Below are positions 9,547-17,500 of a DNA stretch of 50,175 nt, piece after piece. Made by a program: the position numbers and the translations under genes. Source of the stretch: Lachnospiraceae bacterium (lineage in GTDB: Bacteria; Bacillota; Clostridia; Lachnospirales; Lachnospiraceae); NCBI GenBank assembly GCA_029338735.1, contig JAQYAY010000039.1, positions 1 to 50,175 on the forward strand, given 5' to 3'. How positions within the stretch are numbered: the stretch's first letter is position 1; every line of letters begins with the position of its first letter. Under the pieces are notes generated by a model that saw only the letters and a list, made by a program, of their open reading frames with translations, was not told the origin of the DNA and did not search any database.

Positions 9547-10542
9547 ATGTTGAAGAAGAGATTTATTACTTTAATTATAGCAGCCGCTTTTGCGGTTACA
9601 GGACTGACAGGCTGCACCTTTGATGGAAAGCAGGTCATCTTTACGACAGGCACAATGCCTGGGACGGTATTTCGCATCGGGAAGCTGTCATGCGGCCGCA
9701 AGACCGCGAGGGTTTATCTGGCCAATTATTATAATATATATGGGAAGACCGGAGACATCTGTCTGTGGGACCAGAATCTCAATGTCGGAAGACTTGAGAC
9801 GAATATCAGGAAGGCTGCCATTGACAGGCTGTCAGTCGTATATGCACTGAATCTGTATGCAGATGAGAATGATGTTGAGCTGACTGATCAGGAAGAGAGC
9901 CTTGTAGAGAAGGCAGCAGGCACCTACTATGGTTCACTGTCTGCAAGCGACAGGAAGACACTTGATGTATCAGAGTCTGATATCAGGGACATGTATGAGA
10001 AAGAGGCACTTGCTTCGAAGGTCTATAAGAAGATAGTCTCAAGGGCTGATGATGAGGTGTCTGATGAAGAGGCCAGAGTCATGGATGCAGTTCTTATCAC
10101 CTTCGAATCAGGAGACGAGAGCGATGCAGAGAAGGCAGAGAAAGAACTGAAGGATGGCACAGATATTTCCATAGTAGCCAAAGAGTATTCTTCCGACAAG
10201 AAGATCAATGTCAATATCTGCCGCAGTACATATCCTGCCGAGATCTGCAATGCTGCCTTTGCTCTCGATGAGAAGGAATATACTTCACCAGTCACGACAA
10301 AGGACGGAATCTATATCATTTACTGTGTATCGAAGTATGATGAAGAGAAGTCTGATGAGAACAGACAGAATATCATAGACAGCCGCAAGCAGAAAGTGAT
10401 GGATTCCATTATCGAGGAGCAGAACAGGAAGGACTATTCATATATTGATGAGACAGCATGGAAAGAAGTTTCCGGGAAGCTGGGACACAGTATTGATACA
10501 GACAGTTTCTTCAAAACTCTTTCAGACAACATAAGTTTCTAA
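9547..10542 (+). CDS. PrsA-like peptidyl-prolyl isomerase lipoprotein
   Basis: This 331-residue exported lipoprotein is probably an extracytoplasmic foldase. The signal peptide has a KKR start, a hydrophobic core and the lipobox LTGC with Cys23 as the lipidated residue. A SurA/PrsA-like helical N-domain (about 60-170) precedes a parvulin-type rotamase region (about 175-265) with DISIVAKEYSSD and FALDEKEYTSPVTTKDGIYIIYC, which match the PpiC pattern. It begins 40 bases after addA and could be read from the addBA promoter, but no functional link to DNA repair is implied. The ribosome site is a modest GGTGG. The parvulin assignment is firm at fold level; substrate is unknown. Confidence 0.8.
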   Translation: MLKKRFITLIIAAAFAVTGLTGCTFDGKQVIFTTGTMPGTVFRIGKLSCGRKTARVYLANYYNIYGKTGDICLWDQNLNVGRLETNIRKAAIDRLSVVYALNLYADENDVELTDQEESLVEKAAGTYYGSLSASDRKTLDVSESDIRDMYEKEALASKVYKKIVSRADDEVSDEEARVMDAVLITFESGDESDAEKAEKELKDGTDISIVAKEYSSDKKINVNICRSTYPAEICNAAFALDEKEYTSPVTTKDGIYIIYCVSKYDEEKSDENRQNIIDSRKQKVMDSIIEEQNRKDYSYIDETAWKEVSGKLGHSIDTDSFFKTLSDNISF

Positions 10543-10592
10543 ATTATGTAGCTATTTTACGAAATATGGTTAATTTTCACAAAAAAAGTATG

Positions 10593-10610
10593 AAAAATTT
10601 CTAAATTTTT
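10593..10610 (+). terminator. Weak A/U-only hairpin after the PrsA-like gene
   Basis: AAAAATTT-CT-AAATTTTT forms an 8-bp perfect palindrome made only of A:T pairs and ending in five T residues. It lacks the G:C-rich stem of a good intrinsic terminator, so its role is doubtful. Confidence 0.3.
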
Positions 10611-10624
10611 ATAAGTTTAGGACC

Positions 10625-10653
10625 TTGGATTTTTTCAGAAACGTAGCTATAAT
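10625..10653 (+). promoter_or_regulatory. SigA-type promoter for the DUF6465 gene
   Basis: TTGGAT (10625-10630) and TATAAT (10648-10653) are spaced by 17 bases, upstream of a GAGAGGAG ribosome site. The -10 is perfect and the -35 is partial. Confidence 0.6.
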
Positions 10654-10713
10654 GTAGTTAGTGTAAAGTTTTACAGATCAAGGTATTTGATCTGATTGAG
10701 AGGAGACGTCATT

Positions 10714-11292
10714 ATGACATCCAGGAAACCATCAGAGAAAAAGTCTGCTGATATTTCCACTACTGTACGTGAGATTCTGAATCTCAGTGAAGAGACCGGA
10801 AAGAAAGCAGCAGACGGAATCAGAAAAGAGGCAGCAAAAGTGAAAGAAGCTACGACAAAGGCAGCAGAGGCTGCAAAGGCAAAGAAAGCTGAAGAGAAGA
10901 AGACAGAGGAGACGAAGACCGTTGCAGAGGAGACCGCTCCAGTAGAGAAGAAGGCTCCTGAAAAGAAGGCTCCAGTCAGGAAGACAACAGCTAAGAAGAC
11001 CGCAGCCAAGGCCGCTAACGCAGCCAGGAAGGCTTCATCAGCAGTCAAAAAGTCAGTTGCCAATGCCAAGGCAATGGCTGAGGAGAAGGCCGTAGCTCCA
11101 AAGGTATTCATACAGTTCGCAGGCAACAGCTTCAAGCTTGATGAGATTCTTGAGGATGCTAAGAAGGATTATACAAATGGCCGCAAGAAGAATTTCAAGG
11201 ATGTACAGATCTATATCAAGCCAGAGGATGGCAAGGCATACTATGTCGCTGATGGAGATCCGGGTGCAGTTGATCTCAGGTACGGGCAGTAA
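10714..11292 (+). CDS. DUF6465 family protein with Lys/Ala-rich histone-like tail
   Basis: This is a 192-residue protein of unknown function. Residues about 1-125 are a repetitive Lys/Ala/Glu-rich segment with KKAPEKKAPVRKTTAKK-like runs reminiscent of H1/HU-tail sequences. Residues about 130-190 form a compact conserved domain (VFIQFAGNSFKLDEILEDA ... DVQIYIKPEDGKAYYVADG) that I recognise as DUF6465, common in Lachnospiraceae. The longer frame could begin at a TTG at 10696, but the AGGAG at 10701-10705 lies 8 bases before the ATG at 10714, which decides the start. It is monocistronic between its own promoter and a good terminator. A nucleic-acid or cell-envelope role for the basic tail is only a guess. 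Confidence 0.8.
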   Translation: MTSRKPSEKKSADISTTVREILNLSEETGKKAADGIRKEAAKVKEATTKAAEAAKAKKAEEKKTEETKTVAEETAPVEKKAPEKKAPVRKTTAKKTAAKAANAARKASSAVKKSVANAKAMAEEKAVAPKVFIQFAGNSFKLDEILEDAKKDYTNGRKKNFKDVQIYIKPEDGKAYYVADGDPGAVDLRYGQ

Positions 11293-11314
11293 TCACTTTT
11301 TTATAGAGTATTCA

Positions 11315-11347
11315 GGAGTCAGGGATTATATCCCCGGCTCCTTTTTT
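11315..11347 (+). terminator. Intrinsic terminator after the DUF6465 gene
   Basis: Arms at 11315-11326 and 11330-11341 (GGAGTC...GGCTCC) pair over 12 positions with one mismatch and one G:T wobble around a 3-base loop, followed by six T residues. Confidence 0.85.
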
Positions 11348-11463
11348 CATATCAGATATTATGATTTTTTCAGAATGATTCTTTTTTTAGACACATAACG
11401 TTCACATGTAAGATATATAATTTCATCATAATTTTTCTTTATAACCCCGAATGGAGGCAGTAC

Positions 11464-13164
11464 ATGGAAAAGAAGAAACATAATAAAAAGCGGATGATAA
11501 TAATTGTCTGCATTATTGCGGTGACAGTGATACTTATCATTGCAGGAGCGGTCAGAAAGCGCAAAAAGGCAGCTTCATCCCGGACAGATTCAGTGAAGAG
11601 CGTCAGTGTAAAAAAAGGCACGATCGCTAATACTATCACGGCCAGCGGAACTCTTTCTGATGCAGAGACTTGCGACATCACTATTCCATCAGGAGTCACT
11701 GTGACGAAGGTGCTCGTAGATGAAGGCGATTCGGTGGAGAAGGGTGATGACCTAGCAAAGGTCGATATGACTTCAGTCAAAGAGCAGATATACAATGTGA
11801 GGAATTCCATTTCGAGCATCAATTCTACTCTCAAATCGATAAAGAGCAGGTCAGGATCGAAGTATACGGCACAGCGTGAAATGCTCAATGCCCAGAAGTC
11901 AGATCTGAACAAGGCACTGAGCAGACTTCAGAAGATAAAGAGTACGGGCACGATCACTGCCACTGTTTCGGGGACCATAGATTCAGTCAATGTGTCAGGA
12001 ACTAGAGACACATCTTCTTCGAGTGGAACCACGTCTTCTGGCTCAACTGATATTTCATCTCTCAGCGGACTGTCAGGGATTACAGGAATGAGCGCTGAAT
12101 CCACACAGATGACAGCCACACAGCTGTCAGACAAGGTACCGGTGACAGATGACAGTGAGACGACGACTGATGATTCATCAGATGCCTCATCAGCTACAGA
12201 TACAGAGAAGTCAGATGATAAGACCCAGACAGATGATTCCAGGAGCTCAAAGGATTCATCAGACAGTAAATCAGATATCTCCGAAGAAGAGCTCGGGAAG
12301 ATGATCGAGGAGCAGCAGAAGAAAAATAACAGCAGTAAGTCAGCGACTGATTCTTCTACAAAGGAAAATTCATCTACACAGAATAGCTCAGGCTCTTCAA
12401 CAGATATATCTTCTCTGATCAATAATTCAGGAAGTTCCTCGCAGATATCAGGAATGACATCAGGCAGCTCGTCCTTATCCGGACTTACCTCAGGTTCCAC
12501 TGATACATCCTCATATTCATCGTCGGTCTCTGATATCTCATACACGACTGCATTTACAGTATCTACAGGAGACAAAATTCAGATAGACCTGTCGGTTGAT
12601 GAGCTCGATATTCTGAATGTCAGGGAAGGCCAGGATGTAAGCGCCACTCTCGATGCACTTGAAGACCAGACATTTACAGGTGAGATCACGAATGTATCCC
12701 ATGTAGGGACTAACAGCGGCGGATCTACGAAGTACACAGTCAGCTGTCAGATCGACAAGACAGACGATATGCTCGTGGGCATGAATGCCACGGTAGTCAT
12801 CACCGTTGATTCGGCAGAGGATGTACTTACAATCCCACTTTCTGCAGTGCAGGAGGACAACGGCACCTCATACGTATATACCACGAATGATAATGGGACT
12901 CTCGGTGGAAAAAAGACAGTCACTACGGGCCTTTCAGATGACAGTACTGTAGAGATCACAGACGGTCTGTCAGAAGGAGATACAGTATACTACAAGGACC
13001 TCTCAGGTCAGGAACTCACGAGCTCACAGAATGATGTGATGAATATGAGAGGCAATATGCAGAACTCAGAACAGAGCAACGGTAACGGTGGTCCTGGCGG
13101 AGACAGCAATGGCGGAGGCACGCCTCCATCAGGTGGTAACGGCGGCGGACCAGGAGGCAATTAA
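11464..13164 (+). CDS. MacA/HlyD-type efflux adaptor subunit with Ser/Asp-rich insertion
   Basis: This 566-residue membrane-anchored adaptor for the ABC exporter encoded next has a basic start followed by one membrane helix (about residues 10-30). The barrel-sandwich half motif is ITASGTLSDAETCDITIPSGVTVTKVLVDEGDSVEKGD, followed by a short helical hairpin (about 100-160). After GTITATVSGTIDSVNV the chain enters a low-complexity Ser/Thr/Asp insertion at about residues 183-358, then returns to the beta-barrel (IQIDLSVDELDILNVREGQ) and membrane-proximal domain. The tail is Gly/Asn/Pro-rich. The GGAGG at 11453-11457 fixes the start. Its stop shares one base with the next ATG. Confidence 0.88.
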   Translation: MEKKKHNKKRMIIIVCIIAVTVILIIAGAVRKRKKAASSRTDSVKSVSVKKGTIANTITASGTLSDAETCDITIPSGVTVTKVLVDEGDSVEKGDDLAKVDMTSVKEQIYNVRNSISSINSTLKSIKSRSGSKYTAQREMLNAQKSDLNKALSRLQKIKSTGTITATVSGTIDSVNVSGTRDTSSSSGTTSSGSTDISSLSGLSGITGMSAESTQMTATQLSDKVPVTDDSETTTDDSSDASSATDTEKSDDKTQTDDSRSSKDSSDSKSDISEEELGKMIEEQQKKNNSSKSATDSSTKENSSTQNSSGSSTDISSLINNSGSSSQISGMTSGSSSLSGLTSGSTDTSSYSSSVSDISYTTAFTVSTGDKIQIDLSVDELDILNVREGQDVSATLDALEDQTFTGEITNVSHVGTNSGGSTKYTVSCQIDKTDDMLVGMNATVVITVDSAEDVLTIPLSAVQEDNGTSYVYTTNDNGTLGGKKTVTTGLSDDSTVEITDGLSEGDTVYYKDLSGQELTSSQNDVMNMRGNMQNSEQSNGNGGPGGDSNGGGTPPSGGNGGGPGGN

Positions 13165-13874
13165 TGGACAAGGATAAAATGATCCTCCTGTCCGATGTCT
13201 CAAAGATATACAGGATTGGTGATACAGTGGTAAAGGCACTGGATCACGCCAATATGTATGTGAACCGTGGTGAATTCGTGAGTGTCATAGGACCATCAGG
13301 TTCAGGCAAGTCTACACTCATGAATATCATCGGATGTCTCGATACCGCGACTTCGGGACAGTATTTCCTAGATGGACAGGAGATAGCAAACTATAGTAAA
13401 AATGAACTTTCCAGAATAAGAAACAGGAAGATCGGATTCATATTCCAGGACTTCAATCTGCTACCGAAGCTGACTGCATATGAGAATGTGGAGCTGCCAC
13501 TCATATATCAGGGACTTCCGGCTTCAAAGAGAAAAGAACAGGTCGAAGAAGCTTTGAACCAGCTTGGTCTCTGGGATAGACGTGATCATAAGCCGACAGA
13601 GCTGTCAGGCGGACAGCAGCAGAGAGTTGCAATTGCAAGAGCACTGGCAACTCATCCGTCACTATTCCTTGCAGACGAACCGACAGGAAATCTCGATCAG
13701 AAGACAGGCACAATGTTCCTCGAACTCTTTCAGAAGCTGAATGAAGAAGGCAATACGATCCTGCTGATCACCCACGATGTGAAGGTGGCAAAGGAAGCGA
13801 CGAGGTCTATAAAGATTCTCGATGGCCATGTCACAATGGTATCTGATCAGAGTGAGATAGAGGAGGTGGTCTGA
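13164..13874 (+). CDS. MacB/LolD-type ABC transporter ATP-binding protein
   Basis: This 236-residue ATPase powers the adjacent permease. Walker A is GPSGSGKST at 43-51, the Q-loop glutamine is Gln95, the signature LSGGQ is at 147-151, Walker B is SLFLAD with catalytic Glu172, and the switch histidine is His204. The closeness to LolD/MacB (IGCLDTATSGQYFLDGQEI, EPTGNLDQKTG) shows the type VII mechanotransmission class, in which the ATPase is a separate polypeptide in Gram-positives. It overlaps the adaptor gene by one base (TAATG) and the permease gene by one base (TGATG). Confidence 0.95.
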   Translation: MDKDKMILLSDVSKIYRIGDTVVKALDHANMYVNRGEFVSVIGPSGSGKSTLMNIIGCLDTATSGQYFLDGQEIANYSKNELSRIRNRKIGFIFQDFNLLPKLTAYENVELPLIYQGLPASKRKEQVEEALNQLGLWDRRDHKPTELSGGQQQRVAIARALATHPSLFLADEPTGNLDQKTGTMFLELFQKLNEEGNTILLITHDVKVAKEATRSIKILDGHVTMVSDQSEIEEVV

Positions 13875-15055
13875 TGGTAAGGTCTTCCATAAAGATGGCT
13901 TTTAATTCTGTTTTTTCAAATAAGCTCAGATCCTTCCTCACGATGCTTGGAATCATAATCGGAGTAGTGGCTCTTGTAGTCCTCGTATCCATCACGACTT
14001 CAGCCACGTCAACTATCACAGATACGATCTCATCGATCAGCACAAATTCTATCACGGTGACTATTACTGATGACAAGGACAACCCGCTTGGGCTGTCAGA
14101 TCTGGATGATATAGCAGCGCTTAAGGATGTAGCAGCGGTTGCGCCTTCTGCAGTTTCTACTGCAAATGTGAAGAGCGGCAGTGATACAGAGACGATGAAG
14201 CTCACAGGAACGACAGCTTCATACCAGACAGTAAATGGTGTAGAGCTTGCCTCAGGCCGGTTCCTGAAATCAGCAGATGTAGAGAATCATTCGAACGTCG
14301 CTGTTGTAAATGCAGATACAGCCCGGGATATCCTGGGTGTCTATAATACGCAGCAGGCCATTGGCAGGACAATAAGCCTCAATGGAATGCCATATACTGT
14401 AATCGGGGTAGTAAAGCAGTCTGACAATACTGTGATGTTCGGCTCTTCATATGAGGCATATATACCGTTTACCTCGCTTGAGAGACTGTCTACAACAGTA
14501 AGAAATATATCGAGCTTTTCAGCCTCACCGAGGTCTGATGATGTATCAGATGAGGCCCAGCAGGAGATAGATGAGTATCTGCTCGCCAGATTCTCCAATG
14601 ATTCGGATGCCTTTACAGTGATCAATATGAAGGTCATCGCAGATACACTCAGCAAGGTGACGGATGTCATGGCACTGATGCTAGGCGGTATTGCAGCCAT
14701 CTCACTTCTCGTAGGCGGGATCGGCATCATGAATATCATGCTAGTGTCTGTGACAGAGCGTACGAAGGAGATCGGTATCAGAAAAGCAATCGGAGCTACT
14801 GAGGGCAGTATCATGCTTCAGTTCCTTATCGAGGCCCTTGTGATCTGTCTCATCGGTGCAGTCATAGGCCTTGTGATCAGCGGCATCATAATAGCGGCGA
14901 TCAATGCCTTTACAGAGTACAGCTTCTGGCTGAATCCTACAGTCTGCGTGGTAGCATCTGTATTTTCAATTGGAATAGGACTTCTGTTCGGACTCTACCC
15001 GGCGAAGAAGGCAGCAAGCAAGGACCCGATAGAAGCGCTGCACTATGCAGGGTGA
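13874..15055 (+). CDS. MacB-type ABC transporter permease (MacB core domain + FtsX)
   Basis: This 393-residue permease has one N-terminal membrane helix (about 20-42), a large extracytoplasmic MacB-type core domain (about 45-265), and an FtsX-like domain with three helices (about 270-390) containing GGIGIMNIMLVSVTERTKEIGIRKAIGA and the closing FGLYPAKKAASKDPIEALHYAG. Together with the two preceding genes it forms a complete tripartite exporter without an outer-membrane channel, as is usual in Gram-positives. Likely cargo is an antimicrobial peptide, lipid or other amphiphile, but the sequence does not say which. The CIRCE/terminator palindrome begins 45 bases downstream. Confidence 0.95.
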   Translation: MVRSSIKMAFNSVFSNKLRSFLTMLGIIIGVVALVVLVSITTSATSTITDTISSISTNSITVTITDDKDNPLGLSDLDDIAALKDVAAVAPSAVSTANVKSGSDTETMKLTGTTASYQTVNGVELASGRFLKSADVENHSNVAVVNADTARDILGVYNTQQAIGRTISLNGMPYTVIGVVKQSDNTVMFGSSYEAYIPFTSLERLSTTVRNISSFSASPRSDDVSDEAQQEIDEYLLARFSNDSDAFTVINMKVIADTLSKVTDVMALMLGGIAAISLLVGGIGIMNIMLVSVTERTKEIGIRKAIGATEGSIMLQFLIEALVICLIGAVIGLVISGIIIAAINAFTEYSFWLNPTVCVVASVFSIGIGLLFGLYPAKKAASKDPIEALHYAG

Positions 15056-15099
15056 GAGTTACGTTTGTGAGTTGAAGCAGATCAGAATATTTATACAAA

Positions 15100-15126
15100 A
15101 TAGCACTCTTTGTACGAGAGTGCTAT
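15100..15126. promoter_or_regulatory. CIRCE operator (HrcA-binding site) upstream of htpG
   Basis: ATAGCACTC, nine bases, then GAGTGCTAT. The consensus is TTAGCACTC-N9-GAGTGCTAA, so each arm matches 8 of 9 positions with exactly the right spacer. It lies 9 bases before the -35 of the htpG promoter. The palindrome runs into seven T residues, so it may also terminate the exporter operon. Confidence 0.82.
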
Positions 15127-15132
15127 TTTTTT
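15100..15132 (+). terminator. Probable terminator of the exporter operon (same hairpin as CIRCE)
   Basis: Perfect 10-base arms at 15100-15109 and 15117-15126 with a 7-base loop are followed by a T run at 15126-15132. The hairpin is a convincing intrinsic terminator, but the sequence match to CIRCE means the two functions overlap. Confidence 0.65.
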
Positions 15133-15133
15133 C

Positions 15134-15162
15134 TTGACATTCACTTCTTATAAGACTAGAAT
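15134..15162 (+). promoter_or_regulatory. SigA promoter of htpG
   Basis: A perfect TTGACA (15134-15139) lies 17 bases from TAGAAT (15157-15162). Transcription should start near 15169, at the base of a small hairpin (GTTAGCAAT/ATTGGCTAAC, 15167-15195). Confidence 0.85.
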
Positions 15163-15216
15163 ATAGGTTAGCAATCGACCACACTATTGGCTAACAAAAC
15201 TGCGAGCTATGCTGGT

Positions 15217-15258
15217 TAACTTATAACTCATAACTCACAACTCACAACTAATAACTTA
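15217..15258 (+). repeat. Heptanucleotide tandem repeat in the htpG leader
   Basis: Six consecutive 7-base units built on YAACTNA: TAACTTA, TAACTCA, TAACTCA, CAACTCA, CAACTAA, TAACTTA. The array ends shortly before the AAAGGAG ribosome site of htpG. Confidence 0.8.
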
Positions 15259-15279
15259 CATCAAAGGAGTGATAATAAC

Positions 15280-17355
15280 ATGGCAGAAAAAAACGGCAGC
15301 CTTTCGATCACAAGCGAGAACATTTTTCCAGTGATCAAGAAATGGCTCTATTCAGATCACGACATTTTCTACAGAGAGCTTGTAAGTAATGCCTGCGATG
15401 CTATCACAAAGCTTGAGAAGCTTGGCATGATGGGAGATTACGAGCTTCCTGATGACTATAAGGGCAAGGTATCGGTCGAGGTCGATCCGGAGAAGAAGAC
15501 GATCAGGATTTCTGATAACGGTATCGGAATGACTGAGGATGAGGTTGACAAGTACATTAACCAGATCGCATTCTCGGGTGCTACGGATTTCCTGGAAAAG
15601 TATAAGGACAAGGGCAGTGATGATCAGATCATCGGTCACTTCGGACTCGGATTCTATTCAGCATTTATGGTAGCTGATCTCGTATATATCGATACGCTGA
15701 GCTATCAGGACGGCGCAACTCCGGTACATTGGGAGTGCGACGGCGGCACAGATTATACGATGCGTGACGGCAATAAGACTGATATCGGAACCACAATCAC
15801 ACTGTTCCTGAATGATGACTGTCTTGAATTCGCCAATGAGTATAAGGCTCGTGAGGTGCTAGACAAGTACTGTTCATTCATGCCTACAGAGATCTATCTG
15901 ACCAAGGCCAATGCCCAGACAGAGTACGAAGAGATCGACCCGGCAGACAAGAAGGATACAGATACAGTAGTTGAGGAGATCCATCAGGAAGCTGAGTATG
16001 AGGACAAGAAAAAGGATGACGGAACTACAGAGAAGGTTCTCAAGACTCCTGCAAAGGACAAGCTCAAGATTGTAAAGAGACCTGTACCAATCAATGATAT
16101 CCATCCTCTGTGGACGAAGAATCCGTCACAATGCACGGATGAAGAGTACAAGGACTTCTACCACAAGGTATTCATGGATTACCGTGATCCTCTGTTCTGG
16201 GTACATCTCAATATGGACTATCCGTTCAATCTTAAGGGAATCATTTACTTTCCGAAGATCAATTCAGAGTATGACTCCATCGAGGGTACGATCAAGCTGT
16301 ACAACAACCAGGTATTCGTAGCTGATAATATCAAGGAAGTCATTCCTGAATATTTCATGCTCCTCAAGGGCGTCATCGACTGTCCTGATCTGCCACTCAA
16401 TGTATCGAGATCAGCTCTTCAGAATGATGGCTTCGTTGCGAAGATCAGAGACTACATTTCCAAGAAGCTTGCAGACAAGCTCATCGGAATGGAGAAGACA
16501 GATAAAGAGACGTACGAGAAGTACTGGGACGACATCAGCCCGTTCATCAAGTTCGGCTGCCTGAAGGATACGAAGTTCTGTGACAAGATGAATGATTATA
16601 TCCTGTTCAAGGATATCAATGACAAGTATGTGACACTGCCAGAGCTTCTTGAAAAAGATGCCGGGTCCCACAAGTCTGAAGATGAAAAGACTGATGACAA
16701 GGCAGAAGAAAAGAAGGATGACAAGAAGTCAGATGAACCGATAAAGGATGAGGACAAGACTCCTGTCTACTATGTCACGGATCCTAAGCAGCAGGGTCAG
16801 TACATAGATATGTTCAAGGCCAATGATATGGATGCCGTGATCCTTGACAGGACTATTGATACTTCATTCATCACTCAGCTGGAGCAGAGGAACCAGCACT
16901 ACAGGTTCCTGCGTATTGATGCCGATGTGACCAAGGCTCTCTCAGAGGATACAGATCCGAAGGAGCTTGAAGAAGACCAGAAGACTCTTGAAGAGATCTT
17001 CAAGAAGGAACTGAACAGTGATGACATCACGATCAAGGTTGAAAAGCTGAAGGCCGATGATATAGCAGCTGTCATCGGCCGTGATGAGAATATGCGCCGT
17101 ATGAACGACATGATGAAGATGTACAATATGAATGGCGACAGTGCAGATGCCTTCAAAGGTCCGGAGACCCTTGTACTCAATGCCAATCATCCACTGGTCC
17201 AGTATCTCGTATCCAACAAGGATTCAGAGAATGCAAGCCTCATTGCTCATCAGCTCTATGATCTGGCTGAGCTTGCCAACCAGCCTCTTGCGCCGGCAGA
17301 GATGTCTGAGTTCATTAAGAGATCCAATAAGATCATGGAGATACTTACAAAGTAA
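15280..17355 (+). CDS. htpG: Molecular chaperone HtpG (Hsp90 family)
   Basis: This is a 691-residue ATP-dependent dimeric chaperone of the cytoplasm. The N-terminal GHKL ATPase carries YRELVSNACDAI with Glu33, Asn37 and Asp40, ISDNGIGM, and GHFGLGFYSAFMV. The middle domain includes RDPLFWVHLNMDYPFNLKGIIYFP and LPLNVSRSALQND; the C-terminal dimerisation part ends around NHPLVQYL and ELANQPLAPAEM. It is longer than the roughly 625 residues of E. coli HtpG because of two charged stretches, at about 215-260 and about 464-497. An AAAGGAGTG site supports the start. A CIRCE operator and strong promoter imply HrcA-controlled heat induction. Confidence 0.97.
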   Translation: MAEKNGSLSITSENIFPVIKKWLYSDHDIFYRELVSNACDAITKLEKLGMMGDYELPDDYKGKVSVEVDPEKKTIRISDNGIGMTEDEVDKYINQIAFSGATDFLEKYKDKGSDDQIIGHFGLGFYSAFMVADLVYIDTLSYQDGATPVHWECDGGTDYTMRDGNKTDIGTTITLFLNDDCLEFANEYKAREVLDKYCSFMPTEIYLTKANAQTEYEEIDPADKKDTDTVVEEIHQEAEYEDKKKDDGTTEKVLKTPAKDKLKIVKRPVPINDIHPLWTKNPSQCTDEEYKDFYHKVFMDYRDPLFWVHLNMDYPFNLKGIIYFPKINSEYDSIEGTIKLYNNQVFVADNIKEVIPEYFMLLKGVIDCPDLPLNVSRSALQNDGFVAKIRDYISKKLADKLIGMEKTDKETYEKYWDDISPFIKFGCLKDTKFCDKMNDYILFKDINDKYVTLPELLEKDAGSHKSEDEKTDDKAEEKKDDKKSDEPIKDEDKTPVYYVTDPKQQGQYIDMFKANDMDAVILDRTIDTSFITQLEQRNQHYRFLRIDADVTKALSEDTDPKELEEDQKTLEEIFKKELNSDDITIKVEKLKADDIAAVIGRDENMRRMNDMMKMYNMNGDSADAFKGPETLVLNANHPLVQYLVSNKDSENASLIAHQLYDLAELANQPLAPAEMSEFIKRSNKIMEILTK

Positions 17356-17381
17356 AACCACAGTTTCAAATATTTTTTCAG

Positions 17382-17412
17382 AATCCCGACCAGCAGATGG
17401 CCGGGATTTTTT
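17382..17412 (+). terminator. Intrinsic terminator of htpG
   Basis: Arms at 17382-17391 (AATCCCGACC) and 17399-17408 (GGCCGGGATT) pair with a single mismatch and end in a run of six T residues. Confidence 0.88.
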
Positions 17413-17435
17413 AGCTTAAGATGCCGCTAAAATGG

Positions 17436-17464
17436 TTGAAAATGCCTATTGATTGTAATAGAAT
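17436..17464 (+). promoter_or_regulatory. SigA promoter of the first chemoreceptor
   Basis: TTGAAA (17436-17441) and TAGAAT (17459-17464) are spaced by 17 bases. A SigD (flagellar) motif was looked for here and is not present with correct spacing. Confidence 0.78.
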
Positions 17465-17500
17465 AACTATGGCTTAAACTTATCCATAAGGAGGCTTTTT

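Noticed and set aside
10671-11135. A 154-codon minus-strand frame opposite the DUF6465 gene
   Set aside because: It is a mirror of the Lys/Ala-rich repeat and encodes an Ala/Phe/Val-rich string without signal.
11928-12575. A 215-codon minus-strand frame opposite the MacA-type adaptor
   Set aside because: It lies exactly opposite the low-complexity Ser/Asp insertion, where codon bias prevents stops on the other strand; composition is Glu/Ser/Val-only and no ribosome site is seen.
17428-17451. SigD-type (TAAA-N15-GCCGATAA) promoter of the first chemoreceptor
   Set aside because: TAAA and GCCTATTG are only 12 bases apart and the match is poor, while a near-consensus SigA promoter lies at 17436-17464.
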